Of a stretch of DNA of 64,000 bases, positions 24,887 to 32,902 are shown piece after piece (the stretch's first letter is position 1; every line of letters starts with the position of its first letter). A program made the position numbers and the translations under genes. This DNA comes from Polyangiaceae bacterium. GTDB lineage: Bacteria > Myxococcota_A > Polyangia > Polyangiales > Polyangiaceae. Location of the stretch: assembly GCA_041389725.1 (NCBI GenBank), contig JAWKRG010000002.1:434001-498000 (forward strand). Direction: 5' to 3'. The notes under the pieces are model-generated. The model saw only the letters and a list, made by a program, of their open reading frames with translations, was not told the DNA's origin and did not search any database.

Positions 24887-26454
24887 AGGACGACGATCCT
24901 TCCGCTGGCGACGGGCGCCCGAGTACGTCCCCTGTCGGACCCGCTGCGGAACACCCGACGGGGAGGGACTCCCCAGGGTCGCCTCCGCCGGCTGCGCCAC
25001 TACCCACGGCGCCAACCCTCGCACCAGCAAGGGTGCCGCACTTCAGCCAAGTCGGGAATCGACGCACCGCGGCCGCGAGCGAAGTGCGCGAGACGATGAT
25101 GTCGAACACGGAACCGGTGCCGCCACCGAGCCCCGGTCCCAGCGTCGGGATGGTGATCGCCAGCCGCTATCGCCTCGACCAAGAACTTGCCAGCGGAGGC
25201 ATGGGCAAGGTGTTCCGCGCGCTGCACGTCGATCTGAAGATCCCGGTGGCGCTCAAAGTGCTGCACGGTTTCATGGCCAGCTCCGAAGAAGCCATGCGCC
25301 GCTTCTACCGGGAGGCGCGCGCGGCGTCGCTGCTCGCTCATCCCAACGTCGTGAAGGTGACGGACTATGGGACCCACGACGGTCGCCCGTTCTTGGTGAT
25401 GGAGCTGGTGGATGGCGAGTCGATGGAGTACTGGCTGTCGAGCCGAGATCGACCGCCGGCCCTGGCCGACGTGCGCGAAGCGATGATGCAGCTGACTCGT
25501 GGCGTCGGTGCCTCCCACGCGGCGGGCATCGTGCATCGCGATCTGAAGCCAAGCAACGTCATGCAGAGCGTGTTGGCGGACGGAAGCGTGCTGTGGAAGA
25601 TTGCGGACTTCGGCTTGGCGCACCTGGATGACCCGAGAGACTACGGCAACACACTCACGCAGCCCGACGCCGTGGCCGGCACGCCCGACTACATGAGCCC
25701 CGAGCAGTGCCGCTCGCTGAAGGTGGGCCCGAGCACGGATCTCTACGCGCTGGGCTGCATCCTGACAGAGCTCCTCCAGCTGGAACCACCGTTCTGGGGC
25801 GCCTCCGCCATCGATGTGATCTCCCAGCACATGTTCAGCCCACCTCCCCCGCTGAATCGCCCCGCGGATGCCGAGCCCGTTCCTGAGCTGGTCGAGCGGT
25901 TGCGGTTGGCCCTGCTCGCGAAACGACCCCACGAGCGCCCCAAAACCGCAGCGGAGGTACTCGAGGCCCTCGAAGGCGCTTTCGACCCGGCGGAGAACGC
26001 GCGACGCTTGCCCGACCGAAAGGGCGAGACTCCCATGGGCGCGCGCGCAGAGCGCCACCCTGAATGGCTCGAGGCGGGCGCGGCGACACACACCAAGGCT
26101 TGCGGGACGGTGCGTCTCGTGCGGGGCGCTTCCGCGGGCAGCGCGGGCATCGACTCGGACGCGCTGACCGCCCTGCGCGCGCAGGGCTTCGAGGTCAGCG
26201 AAAGCGTCGAAGACGGTGGCCCCGCTCCCGACATTCTGCTCTACGATGCGGGTTCGGATTTGGCGCAAGCACTCGAGCGTCTCGAAGGCACAAGTTGCCC
26301 CGTTGTCGTTTGCGCTGAGGGCCTGGGCGCGGCGGAAACGAGCACCTTCATCGAGGCGGGCGCGGCGGACGTGATCTGCTACCCGGTCCGGGGCGACATC
26401 CTGGGGCGGCGGCTCCTGCGCCTTCTGCGAAAAAAAGCTATTCCTTCCAAATAG
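24883..26454 (+). CDS. Soluble Ser/Thr protein kinase with C-terminal receiver-like domain
   Basis: 523 residues from GTG 24883, overlapping the FecR-protein stop and preceded by GGGAG; if ATG 25096 is used the protein is 71 residues shorter and loses only a Pro-rich tail. Kinase landmarks: LASGGMGKVF (Gly loop), ALKVLHG (Lys125), IVHRDLKPSNV (catalytic loop), IADFGLAH (DFG) and GTPDYMSPEQC (activation segment end), so it should be active. After a linker (GETPMGARAERHPEWL) the last 130 residues read as a receiver-like alpha/beta fold (APDILLYDAG, PVVVCAEGLG, DVICYPVRGD). The loop Asp remains, but the usual Lys before Pro is Tyr. No membrane helix. Likely phosphorylates the FHA regulator encoded next door. 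Confidence 0.9.
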   Translation: MKDDDPSAGDGRPSTSPVGPAAEHPTGRDSPGSPPPAAPLPTAPTLAPARVPHFSQVGNRRTAAASEVRETMMSNTEPVPPPSPGPSVGMVIASRYRLDQELASGGMGKVFRALHVDLKIPVALKVLHGFMASSEEAMRRFYREARAASLLAHPNVVKVTDYGTHDGRPFLVMELVDGESMEYWLSSRDRPPALADVREAMMQLTRGVGASHAAGIVHRDLKPSNVMQSVLADGSVLWKIADFGLAHLDDPRDYGNTLTQPDAVAGTPDYMSPEQCRSLKVGPSTDLYALGCILTELLQLEPPFWGASAIDVISQHMFSPPPPLNRPADAEPVPELVERLRLALLAKRPHERPKTAAEVLEALEGAFDPAENARRLPDRKGETPMGARAERHPEWLEAGAATHTKACGTVRLVRGASAGSAGIDSDALTALRAQGFEVSESVEDGGPAPDILLYDAGSDLAQALERLEGTSCPVVVCAEGLGAAETSTFIEAGAADVICYPVRGDILGRRLLRLLRKKAIPSK

Positions 26455-26514
26455 TTACGCTTTCAATTCGACCGAGCCGCCTCGACGCCAACGCCGTGAT
26501 ACAAGGCGAGAATA

Positions 26515-27825
26515 GTGTCTTCGGTCACGACGCCCATCGAAAGCAGGCCGCGCATTGCGGTGCGCACGCTGGCCGTAGAGGTGCTCGACGGCCCAGATGA
26601 GGGCATGCGCGCAGAAGCGAGTAGCGAGACCCTGAGCGTCGGCGTCAGCGAGGGCAACGACCTGAAGCTGACTGATGGAACCGTTTCCCGCTTTCACCTC
26701 GAGCTCACGCGCGACGAGCGTGGGGTCCGCATCACGGACTTGGGTTCGACCAACGGAACCTTCGTGGGTGACCTGAGAATCGACCGCGGAACGGTGCCAC
26801 CGGGTTCGGAGATTCTGGTCGGTCGAACCCGCCTGCGCGTCGACGATGGCGAAGGCACCACCGCAGAGCTGCATGCGGGGGAGCAGTTGAGTGAACTGCG
26901 CGGGCGCACGCAGTTGATGCGACGCTTGATGGCCCGCGTGGGTCGCGTGGCACGCGCGTCCGTTCCGGTACTGATGATTGGCGAATCCGGTACCGGCAAA
27001 GAATTAGTGGCCCGCGCCATTCACGAAGGAAGCGAGCGGATCCGTGGGCCCTTCGTAACCGTGGACTGCGCGTCCCTGGCTCCGACCCTGATCGCCAGCG
27101 AACTGTTCGGTCATGAAAAGGGGGCCTTTACCGGAGCCCATCGCCAGCACCTGGGTGCCTTCGAGCGCGCCAACGGCGGAACCCTCTTCCTGGACGAGAT
27201 CGGCGAGCTGCCGCAGGAGCTTCAGCCGCAGCTACTGGGCGCTCTCGAGCGGCGCCGCTTCCGCCGCGTGGGCGGACGTCACGAGATCGACGTCGATGTT
27301 CGCGTGATCTCGGCGACCAATCGCGATCTGCGCAGCGAGGTCAACGCCGGCACTTTCAGGCTCGACCTCTACTACCGCATCGCGGTCGTCGTGCTCAAGA
27401 TCCCGCCGCTGCGCCAGCGTACGGAGGACATTCCCATTCTGGTGGAGCACTTCCTACGCGAGGCAGGACACGACGCCAGCGTGGAAGAAGCAGTCCCCGC
27501 AGAAGTCCTGGCGTCACTGTCGACCTACCGCTGGCCCGGCAACGTGCGAGAACTGCGCAACTGGGTGGAAGCGACGCTTGCCATGGGTGAATCCCCGGAG
27601 CTGCTGGATGACGTTGCCCCGCCGGCCAGCAGCGACGACGTTCAAGAACGCTTGTTGGAACTCCCCTACAAGGACGCCCGTGAAGTCATCCTCAACGACT
27701 TCGAGGCGCGCTACTGTGGATACCTGTTGGAGCGCGCCGAGGGGAATGTCACCCACGCGGCTCGGCTTGCCCGAATGGACCGCTCCTACCTGATCAAGTT
27801 GCTACAGAAACACGACTTGAAGTGA
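26515..27825 (+). CDS. FHA-domain sigma-54-dependent transcriptional activator (bEBP)
   Basis: 436 residues from GTG 26515. The N-terminal FHA domain (residues about 17-110, with SRFHLEL and TDLGSTNGTFVG) binds phosphothreonine in place of the usual receiver. The AAA+ domain is complete: Walker A IGESGTGKEL, the sigma-54 contact loop KGAFTGAHRQ (GAFTGA intact), Walker B GTLFLDEIGEL, and FRLDLYYRI for the arginine-finger region. The C-terminus (LERAEGNVTHAARLARMDRS) is a Fis-type helix-turn-helix. FHA-bEBPs of this kind in myxobacteria are controlled by Ser/Thr kinases, and such a kinase is encoded immediately upstream. Two -24/-12 promoters lie within 9 kb downstream. Confidence 0.95.
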   Translation: MSSVTTPIESRPRIAVRTLAVEVLDGPDEGMRAEASSETLSVGVSEGNDLKLTDGTVSRFHLELTRDERGVRITDLGSTNGTFVGDLRIDRGTVPPGSEILVGRTRLRVDDGEGTTAELHAGEQLSELRGRTQLMRRLMARVGRVARASVPVLMIGESGTGKELVARAIHEGSERIRGPFVTVDCASLAPTLIASELFGHEKGAFTGAHRQHLGAFERANGGTLFLDEIGELPQELQPQLLGALERRRFRRVGGRHEIDVDVRVISATNRDLRSEVNAGTFRLDLYYRIAVVVLKIPPLRQRTEDIPILVEHFLREAGHDASVEEAVPAEVLASLSTYRWPGNVRELRNWVEATLAMGESPELLDDVAPPASSDDVQERLLELPYKDAREVILNDFEARYCGYLLERAEGNVTHAARLARMDRSYLIKLLQKHDLK

Positions 27826-27859
27826 GGGTGCGGCAGCGTCTACGCGATCTAGCGTGGAC

Positions 27860-28186
27860 TCAATAGCGGAACAAGCGCGTGACCGCAGCCGCCAGCTCCC
27901 GCACGCCGGGGACATGCAGGCGCTGGCCGTCCGCGGCGAGTTCCGTGGCGGCAGAGTGAGTCACGAGCTTCACCGTCGGCAGCGAAGCTCGCGCGCGCTC
28001 GGCGTGACCCGCCGGACACACGAGCAGCACCTCCGGGCTGGCCTCGCAGGCCGCCACTGCCTCGTCGAAGTGATACGCGAGGATCACATCGGCGATGGGC
28101 AGCAGCAGCCGGGAGACGCGATCGGCGGAAGGTGCGTCCTCGTCGAATACGACCACGCTAGGCCGGAGGATTTCGCGAAACAGCAC
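27860..28186 (-). CDS. Receiver-like small protein lacking canonical phospho-acceptor
   Basis: 108 residues from GTG 28186, preceded by a G-rich ribosome-binding site. The sequence has the beta-alpha rhythm of a CheY-like domain (RPSVVVFDEDAPSADRVSRL, DEAVAACEASPEVLLVCPAG, VPGVRELAAAVTRLFRY). The early acidic pair DED is present, but the beta-3 Asp is replaced (PEVLLVCPAG) and the conserved Lys is absent, so phosphorylation is unlikely. It follows the DUF481 gene after 15 bases and is probably co-transcribed. It may act as a protein-protein switch in the neighbouring signalling set. Coding status rests on composition and position; moderate confidence. Confidence 0.5.
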   Translation of the reverse strand: MLFREILRPSVVVFDEDAPSADRVSRLLLPIADVILAYHFDEAVAACEASPEVLLVCPAGHAERARASLPTVKLVTHSAATELAADGQRLHVPGVRELAAAVTRLFRY

Positions 28187-28201
28187 CTGCCCCCGCTCTT
28201 C

Positions 28202-29089
28202 CTACAGCAACTTGTAGACCAAGCTGACGGCCGTGACGGTGTCGGTCTTTTCCACGTCCGGCAACGGGTTGTTGTCGTACTTGAGGCTGAAGGTCGTTGC
28301 GATGGAAAAGCCTTTGCCGATTGACGAAGTCAGGCCGACGTCCCAGTTCAAGCGCCAGTTCTTGGTCTCTTGCACGTCCTGCAGGTACTCGACCCCGGTG
28401 TTGAAGCTGACGGACTCACTGACAGCGTTGTCGTAGCCGGCAAACAGACGTCCGTTGTGGCGGGTTTCAGTCTTGTCCAGCGTTTCTCCGGTTGCCGCTG
28501 CAGCCTCGATGTTTTCGTCGCGACGCACGTCGTACTGGAGGTCGTAGCCACCTTCAGCCCAGAGCTGCTGCGCCTTCTCGTCGATGAAGTAGTAGGCGAC
28601 GCCGGGGTCGACGTTCAGGCGCAGATCCAAGCCCTGGAAACGGTCTCGCCGTCCCGACATGGCGATGAACACCGCAACGTTTTTCGACACGAATCGGTCG
28701 TAGCGGAGCTTGCCTTGGAGGTTCTCGACGGTCGTCTCGGTATCGGAGTCAGGATCCGAGGCGGAGCGCGCGTAGTTCGCAGCCAGCGCCGCGGAAAACT
28801 GATTCTCCGCGCGGCGCAAACGATACTTGCCGGCTCCCGTCAGTGCCAGGGAGCGCGCGTTGCCAGTCGTCACTAGCGCGCCCGCCGAAAGGTTCGCTTC
28901 GGTCGTGTCCTTGTCTTCACCTTCGGCAGCCACCGGGGCTTCGAATCCAGCGGTGGCGACATCGGTGGCGCCTCCAGTGGCGGCGTCCTGCTTCATCAGC
29001 CCGGCGGGCTCGTCTTGGGCGGCAGCGGCAGACGTGATGAGAAAGAAGGCGCCGGTGAGGGATACGGAAAGGGGAGTTCGCATGGTCAT
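28202..29089 (-). CDS. DUF481-type outer-membrane protein
   Basis: 295 residues from ATG 29089 (MTMRTPLS); ATG 29083 is a near alternative. Signal peptide (LTGAFFLITSAAAAQ), an acidic low-complexity linker, then a barrel with features of DUF481/YdiY-like salt-induced outer-membrane proteins: ANLSAGALVTTGNARSLALT, LQGKLRYDRFVSKNVAVFIA, DPGVAYYFIDEKAQQLWAEG and a terminal VTAVSLVYKLL. It may be a stress-related barrel of unknown cargo. It is divergent from the second OmpA/TSP3 gene, whose -24/-12 promoter lies in the shared 273-bp gap; no promoter for this gene itself was recognised. Confidence 0.82.
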   Translation of the reverse strand: MTMRTPLSVSLTGAFFLITSAAAAQDEPAGLMKQDAATGGATDVATAGFEAPVAAEGEDKDTTEANLSAGALVTTGNARSLALTGAGKYRLRRAENQFSAALAANYARSASDPDSDTETTVENLQGKLRYDRFVSKNVAVFIAMSGRRDRFQGLDLRLNVDPGVAYYFIDEKAQQLWAEGGYDLQYDVRRDENIEAAAATGETLDKTETRHNGRLFAGYDNAVSESVSFNTGVEYLQDVQETKNWRLNWDVGLTSSIGKGFSIATTFSLKYDNNPLPDVEKTDTVTAVSLVYKLL

Positions 29090-29297
29090 CGTTGGGGTCC
29101 TTTGTCGGTCATCCGCAGGGCACTGCGGGAAAGTTTGCGTCGAGCGACTTGCAACCTGCGTGCCGCGCGACGTTCGGCGGAAAAGCCCTGATCCGGGCCG
29201 AAGGCGCAGTGGGCTGAAAGCGACGGCTAGCCGGCTGGAGCCTACATTCATAGGACGCGACACTGAAGTTTGTTGCGGACATCCGCGCAATGGCGCG

Positions 29298-29313
29298 TTG
29301 GCACGAGTTCTGC
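29298..29313 (+). promoter_or_regulatory. Sigma-54 (-24/-12) promoter of the OmpA/TSP3 gene
   Basis: TTGGCACGAGTTCTGC matches the consensus TTGGCACGNNNNTTGC at every fixed base except one (C for T before TGC). The invariant GG and GC doublets are separated by exactly ten bases. It ends 49 bases before the ATG at 29363, giving a transcript start near 29325. The matching activator could be the FHA-bEBP encoded 2 kb upstream. Confidence 0.75.
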
Positions 29314-29362
29314 CTAGGATGCCGGCCGAGGACGAGAGGTGCCTCCCCAGACGGAAAGAACC

Positions 29363-30778
29363 ATGCGGACACTGACAACTGCTTTGATGGCTTTGGTATC
29401 GGCGACGACGACGAGTGCAGCCCTTGCTCAGGAAAGCGCAAGCGGGAGCGCGTCGTTCTCATTCTCTTCGGATAGTGGCGCTTCTTCCTCGGCCGAGGGC
29501 GATGCGAGCAAGAGCGACTACATGACGAAGTATCGGCCCGAGGACGGGCTGGTCGAAGTCGGCCTGTTCGGCGGCGTGTTGTTCCCCTCCAAGACGCACA
29601 ACTTCCAGGACGAGTCACGGCCCCATCAGCCCTTCAAGAGCATTGCTCCCGACATCGGTCTGCGGGTCGGCTACTACCCGCTGGCGTTCTTGGGCGCGGA
29701 ACTCGAAGGCGCGGTGATGCCCACCCGCACGAAAGACGATGACGAGTCGGCAGGGCTCTGGGCAGTGCGCGGACACCTCGTTGGCCAGCTGCCGATGTAC
29801 AGCATCGTCCCCTTCATCGTCGCCGGTGGTGGCCGCATGGGCGCGGGCAGCGACTCCATGGGCAGCGACGGCGACCCCCTCATCCACTTCGGCGCGGGCG
29901 TGAAGGTACCCTTGGACGACTTCATCTCCCTGCGCCTCGACGTGCGGGACAACCTCACCCAGAAGACCGGGGAGTCCGACGGCACGCAGACTCACCACCC
30001 CGAAATCCTCGGGGCCTTGACCTTCACCCTGAATCGCACGAAAGCCACGAAAAAGCCGGCGGATCAGGACCAAGATGGCTTCACCGACGACCGCGACGCG
30101 TGTCCGACGGAAGCGGGAGTCGCCCCTGACGGATGTCCTCTGCGGGACGGCGACGGCGATGGCTTCCTCGACCCGGACGACAAATGCCCGACCGAGGCAG
30201 GCGTAGCGCCCGACGGTTGCCCCGCCAAGCCCTTGGATACCGATGGCGACAGCTTCACGGACGACGTAGACAAGTGCCCCACCGTGGCAGGGATTGCACC
30301 GGATGGCTGCCCCGATCAGGACCCAGACAAGGACGGAGTCCTGGGCGACGCGGACAAGTGTCCCACAGAGCCGGAGACCGTGAATCAGTACGAGGATGAG
30401 GACGGCTGTCCTGACACGATCCCCGAGAAGGTGAAGCAGTTCACCGGCGTGATCGAAGGGATCGAGTTCGACGTAAACAAGGACACGATTCGAGCACCGT
30501 CGAAACCCACCCTGGACAAGGCGGCCGACGTGCTCAAGGAGTTCCCGAAGCTTCGAGTCTTGATCACGGGCCACACGGATTCGGACGGCACCCGCGAACA
30601 CAACGTAGAGCTGTCCAAGGCGCGCGCTGAATCCGTCAAGAAGTACATGGTCAGCAAAGGCGTGGACGAGTCACGGATCGAGACCCGCGGCGCAGGTCCG
30701 GACGAACCTCGTGCGTCCAACGACACTCCCAAGGGCAAGCAGCAGAACCGCCGCATCGAGTTCAAGCTGCTGAAGTAG
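29363..30778 (+). CDS. OmpA-family outer-membrane protein with TSP3 repeats (second copy)
   Basis: 471 residues from ATG 29363, with GGAAAG upstream as ribosome-binding site. Signal peptide (TALMALVSATTTSAALAQ), a Ser-rich mature start (SASGSASFSFSSDSGASSS), a barrel-like domain (VEVGLFGGVLFPSKTHNF, IGLRVGYYPLAFLGAELEG), at least four calcium-binding TSP3 repeats (DQDQDGFTDDRDACPT, DGDGDGFLDPDDKCPT, DTDGDSFTDDVDKCPT, DPDKDGVLGDADKCPT) and a full OmpA domain (IEFDVNKDTIR, ITGHTDSDGTREHNVELSKA, NRRIEFKLLK). It should cross-link outer membrane and peptidoglycan. The promoter is of the sigma-54 type and a strong terminator follows, so it is a single-gene regulated unit. Confidence 0.93.
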   Translation: MRTLTTALMALVSATTTSAALAQESASGSASFSFSSDSGASSSAEGDASKSDYMTKYRPEDGLVEVGLFGGVLFPSKTHNFQDESRPHQPFKSIAPDIGLRVGYYPLAFLGAELEGAVMPTRTKDDDESAGLWAVRGHLVGQLPMYSIVPFIVAGGGRMGAGSDSMGSDGDPLIHFGAGVKVPLDDFISLRLDVRDNLTQKTGESDGTQTHHPEILGALTFTLNRTKATKKPADQDQDGFTDDRDACPTEAGVAPDGCPLRDGDGDGFLDPDDKCPTEAGVAPDGCPAKPLDTDGDSFTDDVDKCPTVAGIAPDGCPDQDPDKDGVLGDADKCPTEPETVNQYEDEDGCPDTIPEKVKQFTGVIEGIEFDVNKDTIRAPSKPTLDKAADVLKEFPKLRVLITGHTDSDGTREHNVELSKARAESVKKYMVSKGVDESRIETRGAGPDEPRASNDTPKGKQQNRRIEFKLLK

Positions 30779-30801
30779 ACGGCGCACCTGCGTCGCGATC
30801 C

Positions 30802-30844
30802 AGCGCCCGCCCGAGCACGACTCGGCGCGGGCGCTGCGCTTTTT
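30802..30844 (+). terminator. Rho-independent terminator of the OmpA/TSP3 gene
   Basis: AGCGCCCGCCCGAG (30802-30815) pairs with CTCGGCGCGGGCGCT (30821-30835) with one bulge and a five-base loop, followed after GCGC by TTTTT at 30840-30844. It begins 24 bases after the stop codon. It is the clearest intrinsic terminator in the window. Confidence 0.8.
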
Positions 30845-30891
30845 GGCCCAGCGGCCGCAGAAGTTTCGCCTTTCTTCTCGCCCGCCGGTCG

Positions 30892-32061
30892 CTACGGCAA
30901 CTGGATGACTCGTCCAAGTAGGAACTTCAAGTAGCGCCCCTCGGGATGGTGAGCCATCACTGGATGGTCGGCCGCATGGGCTGCGTCGCGGAGGATCTGG
31001 AAGCGGCGCCGAGCGCGGGTCGCCGCCTCGGCGACGGTGCGTTGGAATGCACTCACATCCACCTGCGCGGTACAGCTCGCCGTCGCGAGCAGTCCCCCCG
31101 GCGTCACCAGACGCATCACGGCGGTGTTGAGCTTTCGATACGCCTTCAGGGCCTGCACACGCTGCTCCTTGCGCCGGGCCAGGGACGGCGGATCGCAGAT
31201 CACCAGGTCGAAGTTGCCGTTCCGCTCCCGCGCCGCGTCGACCCACGCGAACACGTCGGCGACCTCGAAGTGGTGGGCATTGGGATCCAGGCCGTTGAGC
31301 TTGAAGTTCTCACGAGCGGCGTCCACCACGCCGGGAGCCACGTCCACGGTAGTCACCTGGCGCGCACCAGCCGCAGCGGCGTACACCGAAAACGCGCCCG
31401 TGTAGGAAAACAGATTCAGCACTCGGGCGTTCCGCGCCAGTCTCGCCACGAAGGCGCGGTTGTCGCGGTGGTCCAAGAACAGCCCAGACTTTTGTGCTTT
31501 GCCGAGTTCGACGCGGAAGCGGAGACCGTTCTCGGTCACCACGATCTCGTTAGGGGGCTTCTTGCCGTGCAGCACCTGCGTGGCTCCCTCCGAGGACCCG
31601 GCGGGTTTGTGCACGATGCTCCTGGGCGCGAGCTGTTGCAGCAGTGAGGCGCACGCCCACTCGACGACCTGTTCCAGTCCCGGCGCGTAGCTCAGGATCA
31701 CGATGTGATCGCCGTAGCGATCCGCCGTGACGCCAGGCAGCCCGTCTCCTTCGCCGAATAGCAGCCGGTATGCCGTGGTGTCGGCATCCAACGTGAGCTT
31801 GCGAAGATCGAGCGCTTCGCGCACGCGTGCGTCGACCCAGGTTGCATCTGGCGCCTGGTGCGTCGAGTACACGCGGAGCGCGATCGGAGAATCTGGCGAC
31901 CACAACGCCCACGCTCGGCAGTCCCCAGCCTGAATCCGCACCCAGCTTCCCGCCGGCGCTCGAAATCCGGAAGGGACCCGATCGCGGAAGATCCATGGAT
32001 GACCGGCGCGCAGCGCCGCCGCCATGGTCGAAGGAAGCGTCAAACTGAAGTCCGCCGTCAC
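30892..32061 (-). CDS. rlmI: RlmI-like 23S rRNA (cytosine-C5)-methyltransferase
   Basis: SAM-dependent RNA methyltransferase with an N-terminal PUA domain. From GTG 32061 it has 389 residues, close to E. coli RlmI; a longer version from ATG 32148 is possible. The PUA-like start (AALRAGHPWIFRDRVP), the EEHD-type linker region, motif I (VLNLFSYTGAFSVYAAAAGA) and the DPPSLA motif (FDLVICDPPSLARRKEQRVQ) followed by LASTASCTAQV-like catalytic Cys region (GGLLATASCTAQVDVSAF) identify the family. The RlmI target is C1962 of 23S rRNA; the exact site here is inferred. It is divergent from the FHA-protein gene, whose start is within about 100 bases. Confidence 0.88.
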   Translation of the reverse strand: MTADFSLTLPSTMAAALRAGHPWIFRDRVPSGFRAPAGSWVRIQAGDCRAWALWSPDSPIALRVYSTHQAPDATWVDARVREALDLRKLTLDADTTAYRLLFGEGDGLPGVTADRYGDHIVILSYAPGLEQVVEWACASLLQQLAPRSIVHKPAGSSEGATQVLHGKKPPNEIVVTENGLRFRVELGKAQKSGLFLDHRDNRAFVARLARNARVLNLFSYTGAFSVYAAAAGARQVTTVDVAPGVVDAARENFKLNGLDPNAHHFEVADVFAWVDAARERNGNFDLVICDPPSLARRKEQRVQALKAYRKLNTAVMRLVTPGGLLATASCTAQVDVSAFQRTVAEAATRARRRFQILRDAAHAADHPVMAHHPEGRYLKFLLGRVIQLP

Positions 32062-32157
32062 GACCCGATATTGGCACGGTTGGCCCGGAGCGTAACGGGA
32101 CGGTGGGGCGACCAGACAGCCCTTGCCAGGACGGGACCCGCTTGTCATCGTAGGGTC

Positions 32158-32895
32158 GTGCCGTCATCGACTCCGAGCCGCCGGTCAAAGTGGTGGTTGC
32201 GTTGCCCGGGTGGAGACACCCCGCTCACCGACACAGAGTTGGTCGTGGGCAGAGATCTAGGTTGCCATCTGCGTTTCGACGAAGACACCCTAGTCAGCCG
32301 CATCCATGCACGGGTGTTCGTAGAGGACGGTCAAGTGGTACTGGAAGACCTCGGCAGTACGAACGGGACCTTCGTGGACGAGCAGCGCATTGCCGGACGC
32401 CGCGACGTGACCGCCGGTGCACGCATTCGCATCGGCACGCAGTTGCTGTGGCTGTACCGCGGTGAGAATCCGCCCCGCGGCGCGCGCAACGTGACGACCT
32501 CCACGGAAATTCCGAAGTACCGTCGTCGCGAGGACTCCGAAGGCAATACGACGGGCAACGCCAGCGTATTCGCGCTGCTGGGGCCAACCGCCGAAATGGC
32601 TTTGGCTTCGGGACAGACTGACGAGGTGCTGCGCATCCTCGAGCCCTACATGGACCAGATCCTAGGGGACTGCCGCCGCAAGGCCGCTGTCGATCCAGAG
32701 ATCGTCGAGCAAGCCTACGACTACGCTCTGCGCCTGGCGGAAAGCACGCATCAAGGCGCGTGGCTCGACTACCTAGTGGAATTGGCGGAGGAGAGCACTA
32801 TCGCGGTCCCCCGCGCCGTGACCTCGCGCCTCGCGACGGTGGCAGCGAGCGTGGAGGGCGGCGAGCGCGAGTGGCGCCCCCTGACAGCACCCTGA
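32158..32895 (+). CDS. FHA-domain protein with helical C-terminal domain
   Basis: 245 residues from GTG 32158. The N-terminal FHA domain spans about residues 14-99, with GRDLGCHL, SRIHARVF and LEDLGSTNGTFVDE, the phosphothreonine-binding loops. After a charged linker (PKYRRREDSEGNTTGN) the rest is alpha-helical (AEMALASGQTDEVLRILEPY, VEQAYDYALRLAESTHQGAW). It therefore reads a kinase signal and passes it on by protein contact rather than DNA binding. Similar FHA-plus-helical proteins in myxobacteria accompany type III/VI-like or kinase systems; nothing nearby points to one. The kinase at 24.9 kb is a candidate partner. Confidence 0.85.
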   Translation: MPSSTPSRRSKWWLRCPGGDTPLTDTELVVGRDLGCHLRFDEDTLVSRIHARVFVEDGQVVLEDLGSTNGTFVDEQRIAGRRDVTAGARIRIGTQLLWLYRGENPPRGARNVTTSTEIPKYRRREDSEGNTTGNASVFALLGPTAEMALASGQTDEVLRILEPYMDQILGDCRRKAAVDPEIVEQAYDYALRLAESTHQGAWLDYLVELAEESTIAVPRAVTSRLATVAASVEGGEREWRPLTAP

Positions 32896-32902
32896 TCAGC
32901 GC

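Noticed and set aside
32071..32086. TTGGCACGGTTGGCCC as a sigma-54 promoter
   Set aside because: The required GC doublet ten bases after GG is absent (CC), and it would lie inside the RlmI-like coding start region.
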